From: Furfurilactobacillus entadae
GTDB lineage: Bacteria > Bacillota > Bacilli > Lactobacillales > Lactobacillaceae
Length of the DNA stretch: 9,010 nt
Assembly: GCF_045862745.1 (NCBI RefSeq)
Contig: NZ_BQXN01000037.1
Location: forward strand, 1 to 9,010
Reading direction: 5' to 3'
In this document: piece after piece, positions 1-6,590 of the stretch
How the letters are laid out: each line of letters opens with the position of its first letter
Position numbering within the stretch: position 1 is the stretch's first letter
Notes under the pieces: generated by a model
Databases searched by the model: none
The model's input: only the letters and a program-made list of their open reading frames with translations
Told to the model about the DNA's origin: nothing
Position numbers and translations under genes: made by a program

Positions 1-324
1 GATCATCAAAATGGGCGGCTTGCATATTCCCACGGACTTCATGATTGGCCACTCGGGGCCGGGCTGAATGCACCTCACTCAATCCAATATGCACATGTAC
101 GTGATCGGTGTTCAAATGGACGTCGGCCCACCAAAAGGCGTCGGCGGATAAGCCCTCATCACGAATAAGATCCGGCATGGCGGCCTGAATTGCCCGCTTA
201 ATTTGGCTCTGATCGACCACCCCTTGTTCATCAATGGCTCCTTGTTGTTTTAACCAGGCACACCTTTTTCAATAATTTCCACTTGTAAAAGGATAAATTG
301 CAAACTGGGGCCCTGATTATGAAT
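1..324 (-). pseudogene. MobP/MobL-type plasmid relaxase fragment (frameshifted, cut by window edge)
   Basis: Relaxases of this family nick the origin of transfer and stay bound to the DNA strand during plasmid mobilisation. The minus strand encodes HLNTDHVHVH at 118 to 89, the metal-binding HxxxDHxHxH motif of the MobP class. It is preceded by a WLKQQGAID...IKRAIQAAMPDLI-like stretch and DAFWWADVH, typical of the helix and strand before that motif. The upstream part (NQGPSLQFILLQVEIIEKGVP) lies in another frame, so about one base was lost near 256-260, between GVP and WLKQQ. An in-frame TAG at 325-327 ends the recognisable part. The fragment continues off the left edge, so its C-terminal portion cannot be judged. 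The family call rests on the motif and its context; the plasmid origin is inferred. Confidence 0.8.
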
Positions 325-618
325 CTAGTTAAACAGTTATTTAGAGCATGGACTGCAAACTTCACAGTCCACAATTTTCTTCAAGTAACACTTTACGCCT
401 TGACGTTAATAGCCATTACTGCTTTATCAGCTTTATTTCCCCTGTCATGGATAAATAATTGACTCCGTTTTCACACACCTGATTCTGGTGCAACTGAAGG
501 TATTCTTTTCTATTGGTTAACCATTGGGTGTGTCCTTTTATCTGCATCTCGCATCTGGCGGGACTATTTAACAAGAGATAAAAGCTTAGATGAAGTGTCT
601 GCTTTGGACAAAAAATAA
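319..618 (+). pseudogene. Small membrane protein gene with in-frame TGA
   Basis: Reading from ATG 319 gives 47 codons (MNLVKQLFRAW...FPLSWINN) to a TGA at 460-462. The same frame then stays open for another 51 codons (LRFHTPDSG...SALDKK) to TAA 616-618. Together they make a coherent protein of about 99 residues with two hydrophobic segments (about residues 22-43 and 60-76) separated by a polar loop and followed by a charged tail, so the TGA probably replaced a sense codon such as TGG. The 5' end overlaps the last bases of the relaxase remnant on the other strand. Only a weak GGGG lies before the start, so the true start could have been lost at this junction. I do not recognise the family, and no function is assigned. 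Confidence 0.5.
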
Positions 619-925
619 TCTCGCAAAATGATTTAATGGTTAAAACAAATCAAGGATGTTTAACAAACTTAATCGAGCGGACTTTGGCAATTATCAGAAA
701 CATGTTCGTTTCTTTGGCATGGCTATATTTCACCTGGAGGGCCATGCAAGCATTTAAATATTGATGCCACGTTCGATAAAACTCAACTGTTGCTTTCGTT
801 GGTACTTCGATATCAGTTTTACTTCACATTGACACTAACGCTGACACGAAACTGAATAGTTTCAATTTAAAAATATTGATCACTCCCTAACTTTTTCTTG
901 AGTGCAGGAAGTTACACTGAAATCG
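619..925. other. Stretch with no recognisable gene
   Basis: About 300 bases with no supported gene. The longest open stretch is plus-strand 673-855, 60 codons without a usable start (it contains LWQLSETCSFLWHGYISPGG), and I do not recognise it. A 32-codon ORF from ATG 656 (MFNKLNRADF...) overlaps it in another frame and has only a weak AAGG before it. The right end of the stretch, 882-925, is one copy of the diverged repeat described separately. The stretch is probably decayed sequence. Confidence 0.5.
882..925 (-). repeat. Diverged 44-bp repeat, copy A
   Basis: This segment matches 6502-6545 at 36 of 44 positions in the same orientation, and seven of the eight differences are transitions. 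It contains a short hairpin (901-906 with 913-918, one mismatch). Read on the minus strand, the frame that is open in the other copy gives ISV*LPALKKKLGS here, with a stop. The identity of the repeat is unknown. It could be an insertion-sequence end, a remnant of one gene family, or a small repeated element. Confidence 0.6.
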
Positions 926-933
926 AAAAAAGC

Positions 934-960
934 CAAAAAAAGAGCCGCCTTAGCGACTCT
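934..960 (-). terminator. Rho-independent terminator after the antitoxin remnant
   Basis: On the minus strand AGAGTCGC-TAAG-GCGGCTCT forms an eight-position stem with one internal mismatch (941-960), followed at once by seven T residues (934-940). It lies 14 bases past the ancestral end of the antitoxin and would also end transcripts reading through from rclA. Confidence 0.8.
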
Positions 961-973
961 CCGTTAATTATCT

Positions 974-1241
974 TTAGTTCATAAATTCAACTTTGCCCTT
1001 TCTCCCGAGAGCTTAGGCAATCTCGGACAACTTATCAAACGTGTCATTGTCTCTCCGCTTAATTCGAGAAATTGTTGCTTGTGGCGTTAGCTTGTTCGGC
1101 TAAATCTGCCTGTTTCAAACCCACTTCTGTCCGTACCTGATACAGAGATAAAGCACCGGCAGAACGCTCTTTGTTTGCATTATAAAAGTTCACGAATTTG
1201 GGATCTTTTAACAGTTCATGCAAAATGCCATTGATTTTCAT
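974..1241 (-). pseudogene. XRE/HigA-type antitoxin gene, frameshifted and with a nonsense codon
   Basis: The intact ancestor would be a roughly 90-residue HTH antitoxin that binds its toxin and represses the operon. ATG 1241 is preferred because AAGGA lies eight bases upstream, whereas the longer reading from 1271 has no such site. The visible frame runs MKINGILHELLKD...VRTEVGLKQADLAEQANAT, the first part of an XRE helix-turn-helix, and stops at 1059-1061. A one-base net shift near 1078-1082 restores ATISRIKRRDNDTF and DKLSEIA, the recognition helix and following helix. A TAA at 1013-1015 then interrupts SEIA*ALGRKGKVEFMN before the natural stop at 974-976. The start overlaps the 3' end of the toxin fragment by 26 bases, toxin first, as in HigBA-type modules. 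A truncated product might still be made but would lack a complete DNA-binding domain. Confidence 0.82.
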
Positions 1242-1392
1242 TTTGGGTATCCTTACGTAAAGCGACCGCATGCTTAATTTCCGCCGCAGGCGTCTTTGAA
1301 GTCTTCTTGTTGAAATCTTGAGTAATCAAATACTGAGCCCCTTCAACGCGAAAATATAATCCGCGCTGAATATTACTTAAAACTTTACGTAC
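1216..1392 (-). pseudogene. HigB/Gp49-like RelE-superfamily toxin, 5'-truncated
   Basis: Only the C-terminal 58 codons remain. They include VLSNIQRGLYFRVEGAQYL followed by ITQDFNKKTSKTP and AEIKHAVALRKD, which match the usual end of phage-derived Gp49-like/HigB toxins (LYF.V.G..yLl.gFtKKtqKTP..EI..A..rr..y). These toxins are ribosome-dependent mRNA endonucleases. The N-terminal half, with its start and promoter, is absent: the open frame runs directly into the last bases of the rclA-like gene, which stops at 1401. The gene order (toxin, then overlapping XRE antitoxin) supports the identification. FNKKTSKTP differs from the commoner FTKKTQKTP. The remnant should be inactive. Confidence 0.82.
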
Positions 1393-1400
1393 AAGTTTTA

Positions 1401-2756
1401 TTACAAAGGCGCAACAGTATCGAATAAATCGTTCAATGCCTCACTCATCGTTGGATGGGCGTAGATTTGATCGCGCACTTGTTGGTACTTGATGTGATTA
1501 TGCATCGCCATGGATAAAATATTTATTACCTCGTAAGATGCGACCGCATAAAGTGTTGCCCCAATAATATAGTCACTATCATCAACTAAGGCTTTATAAG
1601 TCCCACGGGCATTGCCTAAGATGTGTGCTTTAGGACTCCCTTTAACTTGGAAACGTGCCACCCGATAATGGATTCCTTGCGCTTTGGCAGTCGGTTCGTC
1701 CAATCCAATCGTTGCGTAAGCAGGTTTGACAAATAAGACATGTGGAACAAGCTTCTGTTCCTGTAAGCTCTTTTCACCGCCTCCATATAACTCATCTAAC
1801 ACGATGCGATGATCGTCAAGTGAGATATAAGTGAACTGGGCGCCGCCACGGACGTCACCTAAGGCCCAAATGTGGCGTACATTCGTATGCAGATGATCAT
1901 CAACGATGACACCACGTTCATTTGTTTTGACGCCGGCGGCCGGCAGATTCAATTGGTCAATGTTGGCGTGTCTACCAGTAGCTGCCAGGATAGTATCTGC
2001 ATAAATCACGCGTTTTTCTCCGGCAACACTAACATAAATCGCAGCACGGTCCTGTTCATCTATAATCTGATTTACAGTCGCGTCGCTAATAATAGTGATT
2101 CCGCGATCATTAAAATCGGCCCGAATTTCATCAGAAAATTCAGGCTCATCGTGGGGCATAAATTGATGATTACGATCCAAAATCGTCACTTTTGAACCAA
2201 ATTCAGAATAAGTCGTGGCAAATTCTAAAGCAATATACCCACCGCCGATAATAACCAATTCTTTTGGTAAACGATCTTGCTCCATGAGCGTTTCACTCGT
2301 AGTGACAAAATGGCTGTCAATACCGTCAATATCAGGCATAACTTGTTTCGATCCAGTATTAATAAAGATTCGCTGCCCAGCAATATCCTCCTCGGTGCCA
2401 TTGTTGTAAGTAACATGCACTGTATGTGTATCGATGAATGTTGCACTACCATTCAAGATCGTAACCGGTGGCAGATCAGCAAGTTTATGGAAATTACTAT
2501 ATCGCAATTGACCAATGACACTGCGTTTCTGCATGATTGCTTGGTGATAGTTGGTCGCTTCACCGCCTAAAATCAGCCGCCCCGAAAGCTCATACAGTAA
2601 CTTAGACGGAATACAAGCAACGTTAATGCATGTTCCGCCATACATCCGATCATTTGCTTCAATAACAATAACAGACTCTCCACGTTGTGCCATCTTAAAC
2701 GCTAACGTTTTAGCAGCCTTTCCAAATCCGATAAAAACATTTTCCGCACTTCTCAT
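1401..2756 (-). CDS. rclA: RclA-type FAD-dependent pyridine nucleotide-disulfide oxidoreductase
   Basis: A cytosolic flavoprotein of 451 residues, the normal length for the group I disulfide reductase fold. E. coli RclA and the pneumococcal relative Har protect against hypochlorous and hypothiocyanous acid by NAD(P)H-dependent reduction. Visible features are the N-terminal FAD site VFIGFGKAAKTLA (7-19), the redox pair in GGTCINVACIPSK (Cys43 and Cys48, the same numbering as E. coli RclA), the second Rossmann site IIGGGYIALEF (169-179), ATGR and GDV cofactor contacts in the middle, and the dimerisation-domain AHPTMSEAL with His434-Pro435. GFGKAGKTLA-like, NFHKLADLP and FTYISLDDHRIV stretches are RclA-specific, which separates it from mercuric, glutathione and dihydrolipoyl reductases. 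GGAGGA lies eight bases before ATG 2756. No rclR or rclB is nearby. The gene appears intact, and its transcript probably runs into the toxin-antitoxin remnants. Confidence 0.9.
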   Translation of the reverse strand: MRSAENVFIGFGKAAKTLAFKMAQRGESVIVIEANDRMYGGTCINVACIPSKLLYELSGRLILGGEATNYHQAIMQKRSVIGQLRYSNFHKLADLPPVTILNGSATFIDTHTVHVTYNNGTEEDIAGQRIFINTGSKQVMPDIDGIDSHFVTTSETLMEQDRLPKELVIIGGGYIALEFATTYSEFGSKVTILDRNHQFMPHDEPEFSDEIRADFNDRGITIISDATVNQIIDEQDRAAIYVSVAGEKRVIYADTILAATGRHANIDQLNLPAAGVKTNERGVIVDDHLHTNVRHIWALGDVRGGAQFTYISLDDHRIVLDELYGGGEKSLQEQKLVPHVLFVKPAYATIGLDEPTAKAQGIHYRVARFQVKGSPKAHILGNARGTYKALVDDSDYIIGATLYAVASYEVINILSMAMHNHIKYQQVRDQIYAHPTMSEALNDLFDTVAPL

Positions 2757-2804
2757 TAGAAGTATCCTCCAAAATGGCTTAAAATCTTTTGCATCAACGG
2801 GTAG

Positions 2805-2813
2805 AGTATATCA
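2805..2813 (-). promoter_or_regulatory. Extended -10 promoter for the rclA-like gene
   Basis: On the minus strand TGATATACT gives an extended -10 (TGn plus TATACT, 2805-2810) about 48 bases before ATG 2756. No good -35 lies 17 bases further upstream, which is common for extended -10 promoters. The leader would be about 40 bases and contains the ribosome binding site at 2765-2770. The call is from sequence only. Confidence 0.5.
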
Positions 2814-2946
2814 CGCTTTTGTGAACTACTCGGCCATGAATAATCGAGCTTCTGGGAACACTGTTAACAGTATGATTTACGGACTGGTTAAGACCGTCAC
2901 CACAAGAAGCAAAATGTCTAGACGACGAAATTAACCCACGAAAAAA

Positions 2947-2978
2947 GCCCAAGCAGATACCCGACTGCATGGGCTTTT
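2947..2978. terminator. Bidirectional rho-independent terminator
   Basis: GCCCAaGCAG at 2947-2956 pairs with CTGCaTGGGC at 2965-2974 around an eight-base loop, with one A-A mismatch. A run of six A residues precedes it (T-run for the minus strand) and TTTT follows it (plus strand). It lies four bases after the TGA of the decayed minus-strand gene at 2982, so minus-strand use is the best supported. Confidence 0.85.
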
Positions 2979-2981
2979 GTG

Positions 2982-3266
2982 TCAAAAATAATATCCATTT
3001 AATTGCAAGCCCGGTATACCAAGCTTACTTGAAAGTTGCTCATTTTGAGGTGCCTTTCTAATTAATGGTGACCACATGGCTAATATGTTCTAACCGTCAG
3101 CATCGATACCGATTGCTTGTGCCTTTGGCTGGCCGGTCCGGACAGTGAGGACTGCTCCGTAATCCTGCTCAAAATCAATGGTCACTTCATCTAGATTTAA
3201 CTCCTGGTGCGGTGAATGGATTGGAATGTCGGCTAACGTCGTCGACTAATCAAACTCAGTGGTCAT
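2982..3266 (-). pseudogene. Unrecognised minus-strand gene with two in-frame amber codons
   Basis: Reading from ATG 3266, the frame gives MTTEFD, a TAG, then 51 codons containing STTLADIPIHSPHQELNLDE and EQDYGAVLTVRTGQPKAQAI, a second TAG at 3090-3092, then 35 codons (NILAMWSPLIRKAPQ...LNGYYF) to TGA 2982-2984. The terminator begins four bases later. The middle part reads like real protein, with alternating hydrophobic strands and acidic turns, and its base composition resembles that of rclA. No good ribosome binding site precedes ATG 3266, and a further TAG lies in frame six codons upstream of that ATG, so the original gene may have started further upstream. I do not recognise the family. 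The last segment may be an unrelated open run. No function is assigned. Confidence 0.45.
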
Positions 3267-3401
3267 AAATTTGAAATACGTTTCCTATGTTCAACACAAG
3301 GGATTAATATTTCCTCTTCAACTAACATAAGTTTATCCTTAGTACAGGAACATTCACTACATGTCAGTGTTTCAATTAACTTAGGTTAAAGAGGACTCTT
3401 T

Positions 3402-4754
3402 ATGACTAATAGTTCAAACGAAATGAGTTTTAGAACAGTCTTTTTATTGGGTATAAACAGCATCATTGGATCAGGTATTTTCTTACTACCTGGTAACATT
3501 TATGCCAATCTTCATAACTGGTCAATTGCGGTAATTTTGGTTGCAGCACTGGCCTCATTTGCTATATTACTCTGCTTTGCAAATCTATCAAGTAAGTTCT
3601 CTGGGGACGGTTCATCCTGGATTTACACTTACAATGCCTATGGACGCTTTGCTGGATTCGAAGTTGGATTCGACACATGGGTGACAGCTATTATTCAGCT
3701 TGCTAGTGAAGTGGCGGCTTTGCTGACTACGTTAAAGTTATTACTGCCAATCATGAACGATAAAATCATTTACAATATAGTTGCCGTATCTATCGTTATT
3801 TGTTTAGGTATCATCAATTTATTTGGCGACCATGTTTTATCAATTGCTGATAACATTGCTTCTACAACAAAAATCATTATGCTAATTTCCATTATTGTGT
3901 GTGGCGCCTTCTTCATACACTCGCACAATTTTAATAACCCAGTAGATTTCTCACAAATTGGCCTAACTGGAACCTACCACCGAATTAACAATTCCCTTTC
4001 CGTGATTATGGCTATTTTTACCGGATTTGCTTTTATACCTGTAGCTGCTAGTAACATGAAGAACTCAGAAAAAACCTTACCAAAAGTGCTTGTTGCAGTC
4101 ATGATTACCACATCTAGTTTGTATTTAATGATTCAGTCTGTCACTATCGGCCTTCTAGGAAAATCAATCCAGTCAAGTCCAATTCCTGCGGCTTCAGCGT
4201 TTCACGTCATTTTAGGCAGCTATGGTTACTACTTCACCTTGATTGGCCTGATTATTTCTACATTTGGCGTTGCACTATCCTTAAGTTTCAATGCGCCAGT
4301 TGTGGCCTCCAGTCTTGCGAGTGAACATCAATTGTTACCATCCTTCATTGCAAAAAAAAATAGATTTGGCGCATCGTATATTGCTATTCTAGTTTCTGTT
4401 GTCGTCGCTAGTTGTTTGCTTCTTTCTGGCAGCTATCTATTTTTAGTTTCTTGTGTCGTTATCACAAGCTTCATCCAATATATTCCAACAATTTTAGCCG
4501 TATTTAAATTTAGAACCAGAAAAAATCAACCATCAACCGCTTTTAGCCTTCCCGGTGGTATGTTCATTCCATCTTTGGCTTTGTTAGCCTCCTTCTACTT
4601 AATGTTTAGCTTTAGCTTACAAATTACTTTAATTGGAATAGGCATTTTGGTTCTCGGTGCGATTCTTTACCTGTTAGATGACCATAAGGGCCAAAAAATA
4701 CACAGTAAGATTCCCGTCAATAATTCTTTAAGCTTCATAAAATCCATCAAATAA
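3402..4754 (+). CDS. APC-superfamily amino acid/amine permease
   Basis: A 450-residue integral membrane transporter, the usual length for the amino acid-polyamine-organocation superfamily, with about twelve hydrophobic segments. The first helix carries GSGIFLLPG (23-31), the unwound substrate-binding loop of APC proteins. A later helix carries TGFAFIPVAASNMKNSEKTLPK, the counterpart of the helix 6 region (GFE...EE.KNP...P) in which the usual glutamates are replaced by Ala-Ser-Asn. This suggests a substrate preference different from classical GABA or arginine exchangers, but the substrate cannot be read from the sequence. AGAGG lies seven bases before ATG 3402. I see no clear promoter in 3267-3401 and no terminator after the stop. 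A run of nine A residues at 4352-4360 sits inside the gene but the frame is intact. It may be cotranscribed with the MFS gene 96 bases downstream. Confidence 0.85.
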   Translation: MTNSSNEMSFRTVFLLGINSIIGSGIFLLPGNIYANLHNWSIAVILVAALASFAILLCFANLSSKFSGDGSSWIYTYNAYGRFAGFEVGFDTWVTAIIQLASEVAALLTTLKLLLPIMNDKIIYNIVAVSIVICLGIINLFGDHVLSIADNIASTTKIIMLISIIVCGAFFIHSHNFNNPVDFSQIGLTGTYHRINNSLSVIMAIFTGFAFIPVAASNMKNSEKTLPKVLVAVMITTSSLYLMIQSVTIGLLGKSIQSSPIPAASAFHVILGSYGYYFTLIGLIISTFGVALSLSFNAPVVASSLASEHQLLPSFIAKKNRFGASYIAILVSVVVASCLLLSGSYLFLVSCVVITSFIQYIPTILAVFKFRTRKNQPSTAFSLPGGMFIPSLALLASFYLMFSFSLQITLIGIGILVLGAILYLLDDHKGQKIHSKIPVNNSLSFIKSIK

Positions 4755-4787
4755 GGCTTGCTTTCACCAATTTTTGCAGACACTAAA

Positions 4788-4813
4788 GCATGATAGGATC
4801 TCAGCATGATTGG
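4788..4813 (+). repeat. Direct repeat upstream of the MFS gene, possible operator
   Basis: GCATGATAGG (4788-4797) and GCATGATTGG (4804-4813) repeat with one mismatch at a 16-base period, 38 bases before the start of the MFS transporter gene. A TAATAT that could act as -10 follows at 4815-4820, but no convincing -35 is seen. Direct repeats in this place can be regulator sites; this reading is speculative. Confidence 0.3.
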
Positions 4814-4850
4814 CTAATATTGATCAGCATATTTTTAGGAGGTAGTTCAA

Positions 4851-6294
4851 ATGAAGACGCTGGATAAGCAATCTTTTCGAATCATCGTGGTTCTAGGTCT
4901 ATTTTCATTAATTAGTGGTATCGCAGGATCAAGTACTAATCTAGCGTTACCTAAAATTGCTATTGATTTACACATTACCAGTGGTTCAGCCACCTGGGTG
5001 GTACAGATTGGCTTAATTACTACGACCATCTTATTAGTTGTGTTTGGCCACCTTGGCGACCTTGTGTCAAAGGATCTGATATTTCTTTATGGCGGTATCC
5101 TATTCACTATCGGATCGGCCATCACTGGTATTGCAATGTTTTTCTGGCTCATGTTAATTGGACGCATCATTCAGTCCATTGGGTCAGCAATGATTATGGC
5201 CAATTCGATGGGAATCGTCACTGAAAACTTCCCAAATAAAACCAGAGCAGAAGCATTAGCCGTCATCTCTATGTTTACTTCAGTTGGAACAATTTCTGGG
5301 CCGGCTCTTGGCGGACTCGTCATGTCCATTTCATCATGGCGTTAAATCTATCTTTTTAATGTACCTTTGGGCATCATCATTTTGTACATTGGTTTTAAAG
5401 TCCTTCCTTTGCCAAAATTAACAAAACGGCTGATTTGGACTGCAACTAGTGGTGTTGACTGGAAAGGCCAAAATTACTTTACTTTAGGAATCATCATTTT
5501 CTTCCTTAGCGGGTCTTTTTTCCTGAAGAGTGCTGGCGTTAATATAGTGATCGGTGTGTTATTGCTGATTGTTGGCGCAAGCATTACACTTTTCTCCTTT
5601 GCCGTTGATAAAAGATCATCCAGTCCTTGGATTGCACCAGAAGTACTAGCTAACAAGCCATTTATGGTTTCAATTGTTACGATGTTATTGACTATGCTAG
5701 TTAATGCAATTTCAAATATTTTACTACCGTTTTATCTTCAAAGTTATGGTGGCTTATCGCCATTTTATAGTGGTTTACTTATGATGCTTCAATCCGCTAC
5801 AATGCTATTTATTACCCCCATAGCCGGTGTTTTGGCAGATAAATGGGACCGTATGAAACTTACGTCAATCGGACTATTCATTTTAACTATTTCGCAGATT
5901 GGTTACGCATTGTATCCAACAAAATTAAATCTCATTGCGATAATTACCCCCAATCATCTTAAATGGTGTTGGCATTGGATTATTCCTAACCCCTAACAAT
6001 GCCATCACAATGAGCGTAGTTGATAAGAATTTTACTGGTGTCGCTGGATCATTTAATTCGTTTGCCAGAACAATTGGCATGACAATCGGAATTAGTTTCG
6101 CGTCGTCCCTACTATTTCTCCAGTTACTCGGAGTTCGACACATTTCTAGGGCCTTAGGTGAAACTTTCATTTCCGCATTTAGAAACGTTTTCTTTCTTGC
6201 GACGTTTGTTTCTTTAGTTTCATTTTTAATAGTGCTACATCGCTTATTTTCTGAAAAGCATGAATCTCAATCCTCAAATAACATTGCAGAGTAA
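4851..6294 (+). pseudogene. MFS drug efflux transporter (DHA2, EmrB/QacA type), broken twice
   Basis: The repaired protein would have about 480 residues and fit the 14-helix proton/drug antiporters that export hydrophobic compounds. AGGAGGT (4837-4843) lies seven bases before ATG 4851. The N-terminal part carries NLALPKIAIDLHI in helix 1, the motif A loop GHLGDLVSKD, GRIIQSIGSA and the antiporter motif C SVGTISGPALGG. A TAA at 5343-5345 then falls inside the conserved SSWR(W)IYLFNVPLGI, and the same frame continues from 5346. A second lesion is one extra C in the C5 run at 5947-5951: removing it joins LIAIITP to IILNGVGIGLFLTPNNAITM and the frame runs to TAA 6292-6294. Two independent lesions argue for a true pseudogene. 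The first fragment (164 residues) would be translated but could not transport. Confidence 0.88.
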
Positions 6295-6386
6295 AGTGAT
6301 TGTATCAAGATATGGATTAAAGTAAGAGAACACAGACTTCAAATATATTTAGTCTCAGTAAAGCCCATGAAAAATTTATCACATGT

Positions 6387-6420
6387 AGACATCATTTCTT
6401 AATAAGAATGATGTCTTTTT
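6387..6420 (+). terminator. Rho-independent terminator after the MFS gene
   Basis: AGACATCATT (6387-6396) pairs perfectly with AATGATGTCT (6407-6416). Inside it CTT pairs with AAG, leaving one bulged T and a three-base AAT loop. TTTTT (6416-6420) follows, which makes the plus direction clear. It lies about 90 bases after the MFS stop. Confidence 0.85.
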
Positions 6421-6433
6421 AGGTCTACCCAAC

Positions 6434-6554
6434 CGTTAAATGTAGCCTCGCCCAACAAACTGATCAACCACGAACATGAGTTGTGACTCCGTAACTGCCA
6501 AACTTCCTAACTCTTTCTTAAGTGTATGGAGTTGCGCTGAAATCGTGATCTACT
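6434..6554 (-). other. Short open remnant, unrecognised, overlapping the repeat
   Basis: On the minus strand an open stretch without a start, bounded upstream by a TAG, reads ITISAQLHTLKKELGSLAVT and then ESQLMFVVDQFVGRGYI before a TAA. Its first part coincides with the 44-bp repeat. The composition looks protein-like (charged helix, then a hydrophobic turn), which suggests the tail of a lost gene. I do not recognise it. The rest of 6295-6590 holds only the terminator and no supported gene. Confidence 0.3.
6502..6545 (-). repeat. Diverged 44-bp repeat, copy B
   Basis: Second copy of the repeat at 882-925, 36 of 44 positions identical and same orientation, 5,620 bases away. Here the small hairpin (6521-6526 with 6533-6538) is fully paired if two G-T pairs are counted. 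The copies flank the block from the toxin-antitoxin remnant to the MFS pseudogene. Confidence 0.6.
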
Positions 6555-6590
6555 CGACTATGAATGGATGAGTAGTTCAAAACCAATTGA

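Noticed and set aside
1872..2570. Several open frames of 64-107 codons on both strands inside the rclA-like gene.
   Set aside because: They are shadows of a clearly conserved 451-residue enzyme, have no ribosome binding sites, and their translations show no domain.
2760..2934. Plus-strand open stretch ending RRN* just before the terminator, containing NRASGNTVNSMIYGLVKTV, faintly like the end of IS66-type transposases.
   Set aside because: The resemblance is short and weak, there is no start or upstream domain, and the segment holds the rclA promoter and ribosome binding site on the other strand. Not enough to call a gene remnant.
3267..3401. Possible riboswitch or strong promoter upstream of the permease.
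   Set aside because: No conserved aptamer, stem-terminator arrangement or good -35/-10 pair is visible; only the ribosome binding site is clear.
4352..4360. Run of nine A residues inside the permease gene, considered as a phase-variation or frameshift site.
   Set aside because: The gene is in frame through the run, the Lys-Lys-Asn sequence it encodes fits a cytoplasmic loop, and no alternative product is indicated.
5925..6170. An 81-codon minus-strand frame opposite the end of the MFS pseudogene.
   Set aside because: The plus strand carries conserved MFS sequence across it and no start signal is seen on the minus strand.
4851..6294. Stop-codon readthrough or programmed frameshifting in the MFS gene.
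   Set aside because: The TAA sits inside a conserved MFS stretch with no readthrough context, and the C5 site has no known slippery or stimulatory structure; simple decay explains both.
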